Source: Cymbidium sinense
Taxonomy: Eukaryota > Streptophyta > Magnoliopsida > Asparagales > Orchidaceae
DNA length: 64,000 nt
Reading direction: 5' to 3'
NCBI GenBank assembly: GCA_021442155.1
Contig: JAKCPB010001436.1
Coordinates: 51,262 to 115,261, forward strand
Below, piece by piece: positions 1 to 10,716 of this stretch. Below the pieces are notes generated by a model. The model had not been told where the DNA came from. It ran no database searches and saw only the letters and a list, made by a program, of their open reading frames with translations. Every line of letters begins with the position of its first letter. Positions within the stretch are counted from its first letter, which is position 1. A program made the translations under genes and the position numbers.

Positions 1-165
1 CCTCCACCATTGCTCTAATCTAAGGACGTCACATACGGAGGAGCCCAAACGTGCACTCAGGCTGAGAGAAGCATGCAGAGAAGTGGCCAAATACTCGAGA
101 ATGACCAATCCACCGAGGGGAACACAAAGTCGCCAAAATCGTCAGAGAGGGAGCACTAGGGTTTT
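1..165 (-). mobile_element. 5' end of a LINE truncated by the window edge
   Basis: This stretch is homologous to the 5' ends of LINE B (40600-40775) and LINE C (51430-51570): all share a ccattgctctaatc block followed by a run ending in gagggagc or a close variant. By comparison with LINE A, the CAT at 8-10 is the ORF1 start codon read on the minus strand, so only the first codons of ORF1 lie inside the window. Positions 11 to about 165 are its 5' UTR of roughly 150 bp. The rest of the element would lie to the left. It passes directly into TTTAGGG repeats, as the other LINE 5' ends do. The assignment rests on homology between copies; the exact 5' boundary is approximate. Confidence 0.75.
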
Positions 166-465
166 GAATTTGACAACTTGCACTTTTAGTCTTATTGTTT
201 AGGGTTTAAGGTTTAGGGTTTAGGGTTTAGGGTTTAGGGTTTAGGGTTTAGGGTTTACAGTTTACGGTTTAGGGTTGAGGGTTTAGGGTTTAGGTTTTAG
301 GGTTGTAGGTTTAGGATTTAGGGTTAGTTTTAGGGTTTATGGTTTAGGTGGGTTTTTTAATTTTATTTATTTTTTTATTTTTATTGTTAGGGTTTAAGGT
401 TCTTTAGGGTTTGATTTAGGTTTTAGGTTTAGGGTTTTAGTTTAGGTTTTAGAGTTTTGGTTTTA
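166..465 (+). repeat. Telomere-like (TTTAGGG)n satellite, segment 1
   Basis: This is the purest telomeric run in the window: several consecutive perfect TTTAGGG units near 207-256, then degenerating units (TTTACGG, TTGAGGG, TTTAGGA). A hinge-like ggttttttaattttatttat occurs near 350-372. It separates the LINE 5' end from GRP fragment 1. The same LINE-satellite-GRP order recurs at 51571-52760, including the shared phrase gggtttacagttta. Confidence 0.9.
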
Positions 466-916
466 ACAGAGAACAAATTCAGATTCAACATTTCTTCTTT
501 TCGATTTCGTCAACCAAGTAACACACCAAGTTTTCTAAGACACAAGCAATGACAATGATAAAAAATGAGCATGTATTGAGAAAATAAAAAACCCTAGATA
601 GCTATAATTGTCTCTACTATAAAGACAGAGTTCCATAAGTAGAAGATCGGATCGTAGTTTCTTGATTCCCATTAACCACCTGCCTCTCAAGTAGTGAGAT
701 CCACCATCATAACCCCGATCTCTCCCTCCACCACCACCACGGTTGTAACCTCCATCACTCCTCCTGCCTCCATAACCACCACTGCTCTGACCTCCACCTC
801 CATATCCACCAGTACCTCCAGATGCCCAACCACCACTGATAACCACCACCCAGCCTCCATGATCTAGACTGAGCTTAGTTGGAGATGTTCATGTCTTCAA
901 CCTTCTTCCCATTCTT
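466..916 (-). pseudogene. Glycine-rich RNA-binding protein 3' retro-fragment, copy 1
   Basis: On the minus strand this reads a Gly/Arg/Tyr-rich tail (GGYGGGGQSSGGYGGRRSDG, then GGGGGRDRGYDGGS), followed by a 3' UTR-like region to position 466. Such tails follow the RRM in plant class IV glycine-rich RNA-binding proteins. No RRM is visible, so only the last part of the gene is present. The minus-strand 3' end runs into a short A run before CCTAAA-type repeats, which suggests a 5'-truncated processed copy. The frame shifts near the expected stop compared with copy 2. The 5' break (ccattctt on the plus strand, about 909-916) is the same as in copies 2 and 3. It is probably not translated. Confidence 0.65.
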
Positions 917-3900
917 GGTTTAGGTTTAGTTTATTAGGTTTGTGGTTTAGGTTTATTTTTAAATTTATTTAGATACATTAGGTTTAGGTTTAGAGTTTGG
1001 GGTTTAGGGTTTAAGGATTAAAGTTAAAGTTTAGGATTTAGGTTTTATGGTATAGGGGTTAGGGCTTTAGAGTTTATTCTTTTATGGTTTAGGGTTTAAG
1101 GTTAGGGTTTAGGGTTTGGGGTTTTTTGGGTAGGGTTTAGGGTTGGGTTTAGTTTAGGTTAGTTTAATTTAGGATTTTGATTATTTTAGTTTATTTTATT
1201 ATTTTATTTTTAGGTTTAGTAGGTTTAGTTTAGTTTATTTATTTTATTTATTTTATTTAGGTATATATATATATTTTATTTTTTTATTTAGTTTAGTATT
1301 TTAGGTTTAGGTTTAGGTTAGGATCATTTGGGTAGGGTATTAGGGTGGGGTAGTTTAGTTTTGGGTTTATGGTTAGGGTTAGCAGTTAATATGTTAGTTT
1401 AGGTTTAGTTGGGTATGGTTTTAGGGAGTTTTATTTTAATGCAAATAGGTTTAGGTTTATTTGATTTATTTATTTTAGTTTTATTTATTTTAGTTTAGAA
1501 TTTTATTTTAGGTTATTTTTGTTATATTTTTTTGAGTTTTATTTTATTTTATTTTTAGGTTTAGGTTTTATTTTTATTTTAGCTTTAGGTTTAGGTTTTT
1601 ATTTTATTTTCTTAGATTTAGGTTTTAGGATTTTATTTGAGGTTTACTTTTAAGTTTTTTTTAGTTTATGTTTATGTTTATTTTTAGTTTATTTTATTTT
1701 ATTTAGTTTTTGGTTTATGTTTAGGTTTTATTTATTTTAGTTTAGTTTATTTTGTTGGGTTTAGTTCATTTATTTTTTAATTATATTTATTTTATTTTAG
1801 TTTACGTTTTAATTTAAGGTTTTAGTCTTATTTTTTTATTTATTTTGATTTGTTTTTAGGTATATGTTTTATTTAGTTTTATTTTCTTATATTTTAGGTT
1901 TATTTTAGGTTTATTTCATTTTATTTTACTTAGATTTTATTTTTTTTATATAGGTTTTATTTTTAGGTTTAATTTATTTTTTTTTAGTTAGTTTATTATT
2001 TATTTTATTTATCTATATTAGTATATTTTATTTTATTTTTAAGTTTAGGTTTTATTTAGGTTTTATTTTTTTTATTTTATTATTTTATTTTATTTATATT
2101 TGGTTTATTTATTTATTTTATTTTTAGGTTTATTTAGTATTTTTTAGGTTTTTTAGGGTTTTTTATTTTAGGGTTTAGGGTTATTATAGGGTTTAGGGTT
2201 CAAAGTTTAGATTTGGCTTTAAGGTTTATGGTTTTAGGGTTTAGTTTAGTTTATTTTAGGTTTGGGTTAGGGTTTTAGTGTTTTTTTTAGATTAAACCAG
2301 TAGGTTTATTTACTTTATTTTAATTTTTCATTTTATTTATGTTTATTTTTTATTTTTATTTAGTTTAGTTTATTTATTTTAGGAATATTTATTTTAGTTT
2401 AGGTTTATTATTTTAGTTCATTTTTAAAGTTTAGGTTTATTTTTTTTGTTGAGTTTTATTTATTTATTTATTTTTAAGTTTAGGTTTTATTTTTAATTTT
2501 AGGTTTAGGTTTAGGTATTTATTTTATTTTCTAGGTTTTTTTTTTTATTTTAGGTTTATTTTAGGTCTATTTTTTTAATTTAGGTTTAGGTTAATTTTAG
2601 TTTATTTTATTATATATGTTTAGTTTATTTTAGGTTTAGGTTTTATTTATTTTAGTTTATTTTATTTTAGCTTAGGTTTAGTTTATTTTATTTTGATTAT
2701 TTTATTTTTATTTTAGCTTTAGGTTTTTTTTATTTTAAGGTTTAGGTTTTATTTCTTCTTTATTTTTAGTTTTATTTTTTAGGTTTAAGTTTTTATTTAG
2801 TTTTTATTTTCTATTATTTTCAGTTTATTTTAGGTTTATTTTATTTTTATTTTACGTATTATTTTTATTATATATAGATTTTTATTCTTAAGTTTACTTA
2901 ATTTTTATTAGTTTATTTATATTTATTTTTAAGTTTAGGTTTAGGTTTTAGTTTATGTTTTTATTTTTATTTATTTATTTTATTTAGGTTTAGGTTTATT
3001 TATTTTATTTTATTTTAGGTTTATGTAGTTAAGGTTTAGTTTTGCCTAGGTTTAGGTTTAGGGTTTAGGGTTTAGGTTAGGGTAGGGTTAAGGTTTATTT
3101 AAGGCTTTTATGATTTTTAGGGTTTAGCATTTTAAATTTAAATTCATTTTGGTTTTATTTATTTTCTTTTTATTTATGTTTATTTTTATTTTATTTTAGT
3201 TTATTTTAGTTTATTTTCAAGATTAGGTGTATTTTTATTTAAGTTTTATTTTATTTTGTATTAGGTTTATTTTTTGATTTTAGGTTTTAGATTAGGTTTT
3301 ATTTTATTTTCTTAGTTTAGGTTTTAGATTTTTATTTTAGGTTTACTTTGGGTTTTATTTTTTTAGTTTAGGTTTAGGTTTATTTTAGTTTGTTTTATTT
3401 TATTTAGTTTAGGCTTAGGTTTAGGTTTAGGTTTATTTATTTTAGTTTATTTAGTTTAGGTTAAGTTTATTTTATTGATACTATTTTTATTTTAGCTTTA
3501 GGTTTTTTTGTTTAAAGTTTAGTTTTATTTATTTTTAGATTTATTTTTTAGGTTTTATTTTCTTTTATTTTAGGTTTATTTTAGGTTTATTTTATTTTTA
3601 TTTTATTTAGTTTTATTTTATATTTTATTCTTAGGTTTATTTTATTTTAGTTTAGTTTATATATTTATTTTAGTTTAGTTTATTTTATTTTATTTTAAGT
3701 TTAGGTTTAGGTTTAGTTTAGGTTTTATTTTATTTATTTTTTTATTTTATTTAGGTTTAGGTTTTTTATATTTATTTTATTTTTAGGTTTTATTTTAGTT
3801 TAGGTTTATTTTAGGTTGGTTTAGGGTTTGTTTAGGGTTTAAGCTCATTTATTTTTATTTTATTTATGTTTATTTGGTTTATTTATTTAGTTCACTTTAG

Positions 3901-6900
3901 GTTTATTTGTCTTATTTATTTTATTTTAATTCAATAGAGTTTAGTTTAGGTTTAATTTTTATTTTAATATCTTTATTTTATCTTTAGTTTATTTATTTAT
4001 TTTAGGTTTATTTAGTTTAGGTTTAGCTTTAGGTTTTTAAAATATTTAGGGTTTATAGGGAGTTTAGAGCTTTAGGGTTTAAGGTTAGTTTTAGTTAGGT
4101 ATGTTTTAGTTAGGATGGTAGGATTTATAGACAGGTTAGGGTTTATTTAGGGTTTGGATTTAGTGTGGAGTTTTGGGTGGGAAGATTTAGGGTTTTTTTA
4201 GGGAGTTTTGTGAGGGTTGGGTTGGTTTTATTTGGTAGTTTTTTTTTTTTTAAATTAAAAATTAGGTTTTTATTTAGATTTTGTTTATTTTAGTTTTGTT
4301 TGTTTTATTTATTTATTTATTAATTTTAGGTTTATTTATTTTAGTTTAGGTTTTATCTTAGTTTCTTTTGGTTTAGGTTTAAGTTTATGTTTATTTTTTT
4401 AGTATAATTGTATTTTAATTTTAATTTTTAGGATTAGGTTTTATTTATTATTTTTAGGTTTAGGTTTAGGTTATTATTCTATTTTCTTAGGTTTAGGTTT
4501 TAGGTTTTTATTTTAGGTTTATTTTTAGTTATTATTTTTTAGTTTAGGCTTAAATTTATTTTTAATTTATTTTATTTTATTTAGTTTTGGGTTTAGGTTT
4601 AGTTTATTTTAGGTTTAGGTTTTATTTATTTTTGTTTAGTTTATTTTGGTTTCGGTTAAGGTTTATTTTAATTTTAGGTTTTTTTTAGTTTATGATTTAG
4701 GTATTAATTTTATTTATTTTTTAAGTTTTATTTTTAGGTTTATTTCTTAGGTTTAGGTTTTTATTTAGTTTTTATTTTATTTTATTTTAGGTTTTGTTTA
4801 TTTTTAATTTACGTTTAGTTTTTATTTTATTTAGTTTTTTTATTTCTAGGTTTATTTTAGCTTTTAGTTTTGTTTAGTTATTTATTTATTTTATTTTTGT
4901 TTAGTTTTTATTTTTTTTATTTATTTTTTTTAGTTTATGTTTTAATTTTTATTTTATTATATTTAGGTTTAGATTTTATTTATTTATTTTATTTTAGTTT
5001 TATTTAGTTTAGGTTTAGGTTTTATTTTTTTGGGTTGTGGTTTAAGGTTTAGGATTTGGGGTTTATGGTTTAGGGTTTAGAGTTGTAGGTTTTAAGATTT
5101 AGTGTTTTGGGTTTAGGGTTTATTTAGGGCATGGGTTAGGGGTTCTGGTTTGGGATTTAGGAGTTTAGGATATTAGCATTTAGGTATGTAACTTTTGGGT
5201 TGTAGGTTTAGGGTTTAGGTTTAGGTTTTAGGTTAGTTTTAGCATTTAGGGTAAGTGTTTTTTATATTAGTTAGTTTAGGTTTATTTAGTTTTATTTATT
5301 TTTTATTTTAGTTTATTTTATTTTTAATTAAATTTTGGTTTATTTTTATTTTTATTTTATTTAGTTTATTTAGTTTAGGTTTATTTATTTTAGCTTAGGT
5401 TTTTTATTTTAGTTTATTTTTTAGGTTTAGGTTTAGGTTTAGGTTTATTTTTTATTTTAGTTTTATTTTCATTTTGTTTTTTAGGTTTAGGTTTTATTTT
5501 TTATTTTTAGCTTTACGTTTAGGACTTATTTTATTTTTTTTAGGTTTCGATTTAGGTTTATTTTCAATTTATTTTAGGTTTAGCTTTAAGTTCCATATAT
5601 TTACTTTTTATTTTATTTTATTTTAGGTTGATTTTATCTTTTTTTACATTTAGTTTTCAATTTATTTAGTTTTTTTATTCTTAAGTTTATTTTATTTTAT
5701 TTTTCATTTAGTTTAGGTTTTTATTTATTTTATTTTAGTTTATTTTTATTAGTTTATTTTATTTTATTTTTAGTTTCAGGTTTATGTTTTAGATTAGGTT
5801 TTATTTTATTTTATTTTTTAATTTTATTTTTTGATTAGGTTTATTTATTTTATTTTGGTTTATAGTTTAGGTTTAGGTTTTAAGTTTTAGTTTAGTATTT
5901 AGTTTAGGTTTAGGTTTAGGTTTTTTAGGTTTAGGGTTAGTTTTATTTTGGGTTTAGGGTTTAGTGTTTAGGATTTAGGGTTTAGGGCTTAAGGTTTTAG
6001 GGTTTAGGGTTTAGGGTTTTGGGTTTATGGTTTTGGTTAGTAGTTTAAGGTTTAGGTTTAGGGTTTAGGGTTAGTTTTAGGTTTTAGGGTTTAGGGTTTC
6101 TTTATTTAAATTAAGTAAACTTGTAGGTTTTGGTTAATTTAGTTTATTTTTTATTAATTTTAGTTTATTTTGATTTTTATTTTAATTTAGGTTTATATTT
6201 ATTTTTATTTAGTTTAGTTTATTTATTTTACATTTATTTTTTTAGTTTAAGTTTTTTATTTTAGTTTATTTTTTAGGTTAGTTAGTTTAGGTTTATTTTT
6301 TTAGTTTAGTTTTATTTATATTTATTTTTAGGTTTTTTATTATTTTTTATTTTAAGTTTAGGTTTAGGTTTTTAATTTATTTTTTTAGGTTTAGGTTTCA
6401 TGTTTTTATTTTAGGTTTATTTTGAGGTTTTATTTTTTAGTTTTGGTTTATGTTTATTTTTCATTTTATTTTATTTTATTTAGTTTATGTTTAAGTTTAG
6501 GTTTAGTTTATTTTAGGTTTAGGTTTAGGTTTATTTATTTTAGTTGGTTTATTTTAGTTTAGTTTATGTTTTATTTATATATTTATTTTATTTTTATTTA
6601 TTTTAGGTTTAGGTTTTTTTTTTTTAGTTTAGGTTTTTGGTTTTATTTTTTTAATTTATTTTAGGTTTAATTTTAAATTTATATTTTTATTTAGTTTTAT
6701 TTTATTTTATTTTAGGTTTATTTTATTTTTTATTTTTTTAGTTATTATTTTATTTAGGTTTTCATTCTTAGGTTTATTTTATTTTTTTAGTTTAGTTTAG
6801 TTTTTTACATATTTTATTTTAGTTTATTTTTATTAGTTTTTTATTTTATTTTTAAGTTTTGGTTTTTTGGTTTTAGGGTTGTAAGTTTAGGGTTTAGGAT

Positions 6901-6933
6901 TTAGGTTTAGGGTTTAGGGTTTAAGATTTAAGG
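917..6933 (+). repeat. Telomere-derived satellite tract with higher-order structure, segment 2
   Basis: About 6 kb of TTTAGGG-like sequence, most of it decayed to TTTAGGTTTAG and TTTATTTTA. It is not uniform. G-rich clusters occur near 980-1180, 1320-1440, 2150-2280, 3050-3125, 3810-3850, 4030-4220, 5030-5250, 5930-6100 and 6870-6930. Several are followed by a hinge of the form T-run, TAAATTAA, then GTAAACCAG or similar, and then AT-rich sequence. Clear or partial hinges lie at 2281-2310, 4241-4265 and 6101-6130; weaker ones near 3115-3150, 3840 and 5240-5270. The spacing is roughly 0.4-1 kb. No coding potential is seen on either strand; the few open frames are low-complexity. Confidence 0.9.
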
Positions 6934-6974
6934 TTTTTTTTTTTTGGGAAGCCCCATATTGGGGGAATTTTATT
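6934..6974 (-). other. LINE A 3' end: poly(A) tail and AATAAA signal
   Basis: On the minus strand AATAAA (6974-6969) lies about 24 bases before a 12-base A run (6945-6934), with gggcttccc immediately before the tail. The same arrangement ends LINEs B and C. The A run joins CCTTAAATC and then CCCTAAACC, so the element's 3' junction lies within telomere-like sequence. Confidence 0.85.
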
Positions 6975-9900
6975 GCCACAAAAAATGGGTTACAAGCTCC
7001 TTAAAGGGGATAAACTCTAGAACTCTTCAAGAGCTACAATCGGTCAGGAGTAAATCCCTATCTAAGTACATCAAAAGCAAAAGAAAAGAGTTAAACAAGT
7101 AAAAGGTACAAATTGATTAACATATATAAGCAAATGAAGGATAAGGTTCAATGCTCTATGTCGAGAATGCATGACACAATGGAGTAACACAAGAGAAAAA
7201 AAAGCAATATTGTAGCAGAAAGAAGTTAGAGCAGGTTAAGGTATCTGAGAGAAAGTGGTAACTAAGCGCAAATTTGAGAATGGTAATAATAAAGAGGTGT
7301 GATAGAGGTGGCTCGCTCATCACAAGTTGGCAGTGCAAATATGATCATCAAACTTATTGAAGGGTTACATCATAAGAGATACTATCAAACAAAAGGGTGA
7401 AATCATCACCATCATAGCCAACAAACACAGTATAGCGACCATTTGATGAAGATGTTGAGCCATAATACACACAAACATAGGCAAAAATATCTAGAAGAAA
7501 GAAGAAAGAGCAAAGTGAGTAAGGGGATAACATGCAAATTATATGTCATCATATTCGGCTCCATGGCATGATAATCCCAACTCAAATGAAAGAGAGCCAT
7601 CAATGTCAGGTCATCCAGATTTTTAACTAGATTTAAAGGATTAATGAGACCGAAGAAAGAGTCACCGAGGAAATAGTAGAAATTCTCACAACCAGCCAGG
7701 GCAAAGACAAAAGCATAGAATTAACCCCATTCCAAAGGACAATAATAAATACATCTTGGTAAACAGTCCAGTAAGCAATTCGGGGTTATTACCCAGAAAA
7801 GGATAACCAAAGAATGTAAGTAATGCATCTCTTAACAACCTCCTTGTTTCAAAATTAAGAAAGCAGTAAAGGGAAACAAACCCCAATCCCAAATTACCAC
7901 GAATCTGACAAGAGATAAGAAGAGATAGGTAAAGGGCGCTCCCCACCAATAGCTCCAATAAGAGACAATCGAGATAACACCACTCGACTTGCTTATCATC
8001 ATACTCAATAATCAGTTCAACCAACGGTAAAGGAATGTAAGTAATGCGGCTCTTAACAACCTCCTTGATTAGAAATTAAAAGCGGCAAATATATAAAGAG
8101 CATATCCCAAGCCCAAATAACCACGAATAAATGGTATGGAGAATCAAGTAAGGGGCTGATCCCCACCACAAACAACTCAAATAAGTGGCAATCAGAGATA
8201 ACACAACAGAAGCATCTTGCTTATCATTAAACTCAATAATCCAAATCAGCCAACAATCATGATAGTAATATCCAGCTAGTTGGCCATAAATCCATCCATT
8301 GAGATTAAACAGTGCAAAGATTAAAATCAAGAGAGATAAAAGCATAAACACAATGATCTGCACAAATCTAGCATAACCAAGAGGGAAAAAACAATAGCTT
8401 ATGAAGTTAGGCCAACCCTTATGTTACAAAAAAACCCAAAAGCATAACGAATGTGCAAACGAACACCATAAAACAACTGCGATAAGGACCCAATCAAGGA
8501 CAACGGGATAAGCAATAATACAATTATATATATAAAACTCATTAGAAGGCAGTTAAGTAGAATGAAAATCAAGGTGTTCAAAGATGATCAGCAATGTCCC
8601 TCAATTAAAGATAATCAGTAGCTAAACCCAGATCCTCTTAAAGCAAAGCATTAAGGAAGTCCAATCATGCAAGGGATAGTAAAATAAATAACATCAAAAT
8701 GACCATCTTGAGCAGGATGGACAACCCAGCGAAGGCGGACAAAGCTTGATGATCTAAATCACAACCCCATGATATAAATTAGCAACAAGTTGGCCAAAAC
8801 AACCAATCAAAAGAAAATACAAAAGTTAATTTCAGATAGATAGGGAAAAGGCTAAGACTAGTAGAGTGGAAAAAATAGCAGCAAGTGAAACCAGAGCTTG
8901 ATTAAAATAAAGCGGAATTCAAAAGAGGCAAATAATCAAAGATAACTTCTTTGGATAAAGGACCCAAAAATCCAAAAGCCAATAGTGGAGAAAATAGAAC
9001 AGTTAAAGCACCCATCATATAAAAATCCAATTAAAAATAAAGTAGAGAGATAGAGACAAAAGGGGTTCAGAAGATAACCAAGAATAAAACCCTTCAAAAG
9101 GGGTGATCGCATGAAGCTAAACCCACAATCTCGGGAAAATACTAAAACCCAATAAGAAAGTCCAAACCTGTGAGATAACAAAAATAAGAAAAAATAGCCT
9201 CTCGGGTCGGAAATGAGGTTAGAACCAATCGACAAAATAACTCAAGGACCACAGAGAAAGAAAGACAACCCAGTAGCAATGGGCAAAGGAATCAATGAGC
9301 AGAGCCAACATCCAAGAGAATATAAATACAACAAGTTGGCCAAAAAAACCATGCATTGCAAATAGACAAAATGAGGCTAGCCAAAGCAAACAGCAAAGCA
9401 CCCTGCTGAACAAGCAAAACGACCCCAGTAATAGCTGCTGAACAAGGGATTCAATGTTCCAAGTAATCCAACAACCAAGATAAAAATAAACAAGTTGGCC
9501 ATAAAACCTCCCATTGCAAATAGACAATCTGAAGATAAGTCCGAAAGATAGGAAATGATCAGCCAAAAGCTGAAATGTGGTGATCGGCATGGTATTGCTA
9601 AAAGAAATAAGTAGCAAAGCAAAACCTAGCATCCATTCAATAACCTCAAAAAAGTTTAGCTAAAAAAGATAATCCAAAACCCCAAAAGCATATGCTAAAT
9701 TCCAATTAGACAGTTGGATAATCACAGAGATGTGCCCAAATTTAAAAGAGCCATAGGGGAAAGGACAGCAAATGAGTTGATCATTTTGCTAAGCAAAACA
9801 AAAGAAGTTGAGAATAATAGGCAATAAACAGCCAAAAACTATAAGGTTAACCTTCAAAGAGATCTTAATAATAACAATAGAAATGTTGTGTCTTTCCTTA

Positions 9901-10716
9901 CAGGTAGGAAAGAGGAGGTAAGCATACAACAAACCAACCCAAAGAGAAGTAATTAAAACATCAGGAGAGATATTGCATCCAACATAAGATACAATAGCAA
10001 GTAACATAGGTACAACATAGATTGCTAAGTGGTTCCAAGAAAAGTCATCTTTGATATACAGCCAAACACAAAATATTATCCTAGCAGCTAATCCCATAGC
10101 ATCAATAATATTGGAAGTCCATAGGTAATTCCAATCCTTCAAAGAAGGAGTTATAAAAGCAAGGCTAGTGCAAGAGCTCTCCTTACAGGATGTGGAGATA
10201 AGGATATGAAACATAGTAGAGGCAACAACCATAATAAGGAGATGAATATCTGTTAAAATAGCTATAAAGATATACTGAGAGGTATAGTTAAACATTGAGG
10301 CAAGGATCCCATAATATAATTCCAGAAAGGGATAGAAATAAATTGATGATCAAAGTATAAACAAATAAAGCATTAAATAATATATCTCCCTGTAGTAAAC
10401 AGTGAACACTTTATCATCATTGACAGTAAAACCCCAATCAAGGTTGGGGTAAGTAAACCAACATCAGATGTCACATAGCTCAGCAAATGACCAACAAAGA
10501 GTAAAAGGATGATGCATTAGCAAATTCCAAAGGAACAACAACACCTTATCATTGAAAGTAGCAAAAATAGGATGGCCCCAATTAGAATTAATGCAATTAA
10601 ACCAACACATGCCACAAATCAAAAAAAAAGGGATATTCGGATGAAGCATCGGCAAATACCAAGAAAACAACAAGAATAGAAAGTGATCATGTAGTTAAGC
10701 AGAAGATCAAGCAAGG
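6975..10716 (-). other. LINE A long 3' UTR with internal degenerate repeats
   Basis: About 3.7 kb between the ORF2 stop and the poly(A). The minus strand is T-rich, so it produces several hydrophobic open frames (for example near 7686-8024, 8936-9235, 9219-9632 and 9789-10295) that I do not consider genes. A repeated core, read on the plus strand as agttggccataaa or a close variant, occurs at about 8275-8300, 8780-8800, 9330-9350 and 9490-9515. Most spacings are about 500-530 bp, close to twice the 260-280 bp period of LINE B; one spacing is only about 160 bp. The distal end (about 7360-7440 to 6946) matches LINEs B and C closely. Confidence 0.7.

Noticed and set aside
166..465. A functional telomere or chromosome end
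   Set aside because: Perfect TTTAGGG runs are short, surrounded by decayed units, and lie between retroelements on both sides. This is interstitial telomere-like satellite.
535..849. An intact glycine-rich RNA-binding protein gene
   Set aside because: No RRM, no upstream exon or promoter, the frame shifts near the expected stop, and the same truncated fragment occurs three times inside satellite.
9789..10295. A 168-residue hydrophobic protein on the minus strand
   Set aside because: It lies in the LINE A 3' UTR, has no recognisable domain, and its hydrophobicity follows from T-rich sequence. There is no matching conserved frame in LINEs B and C.
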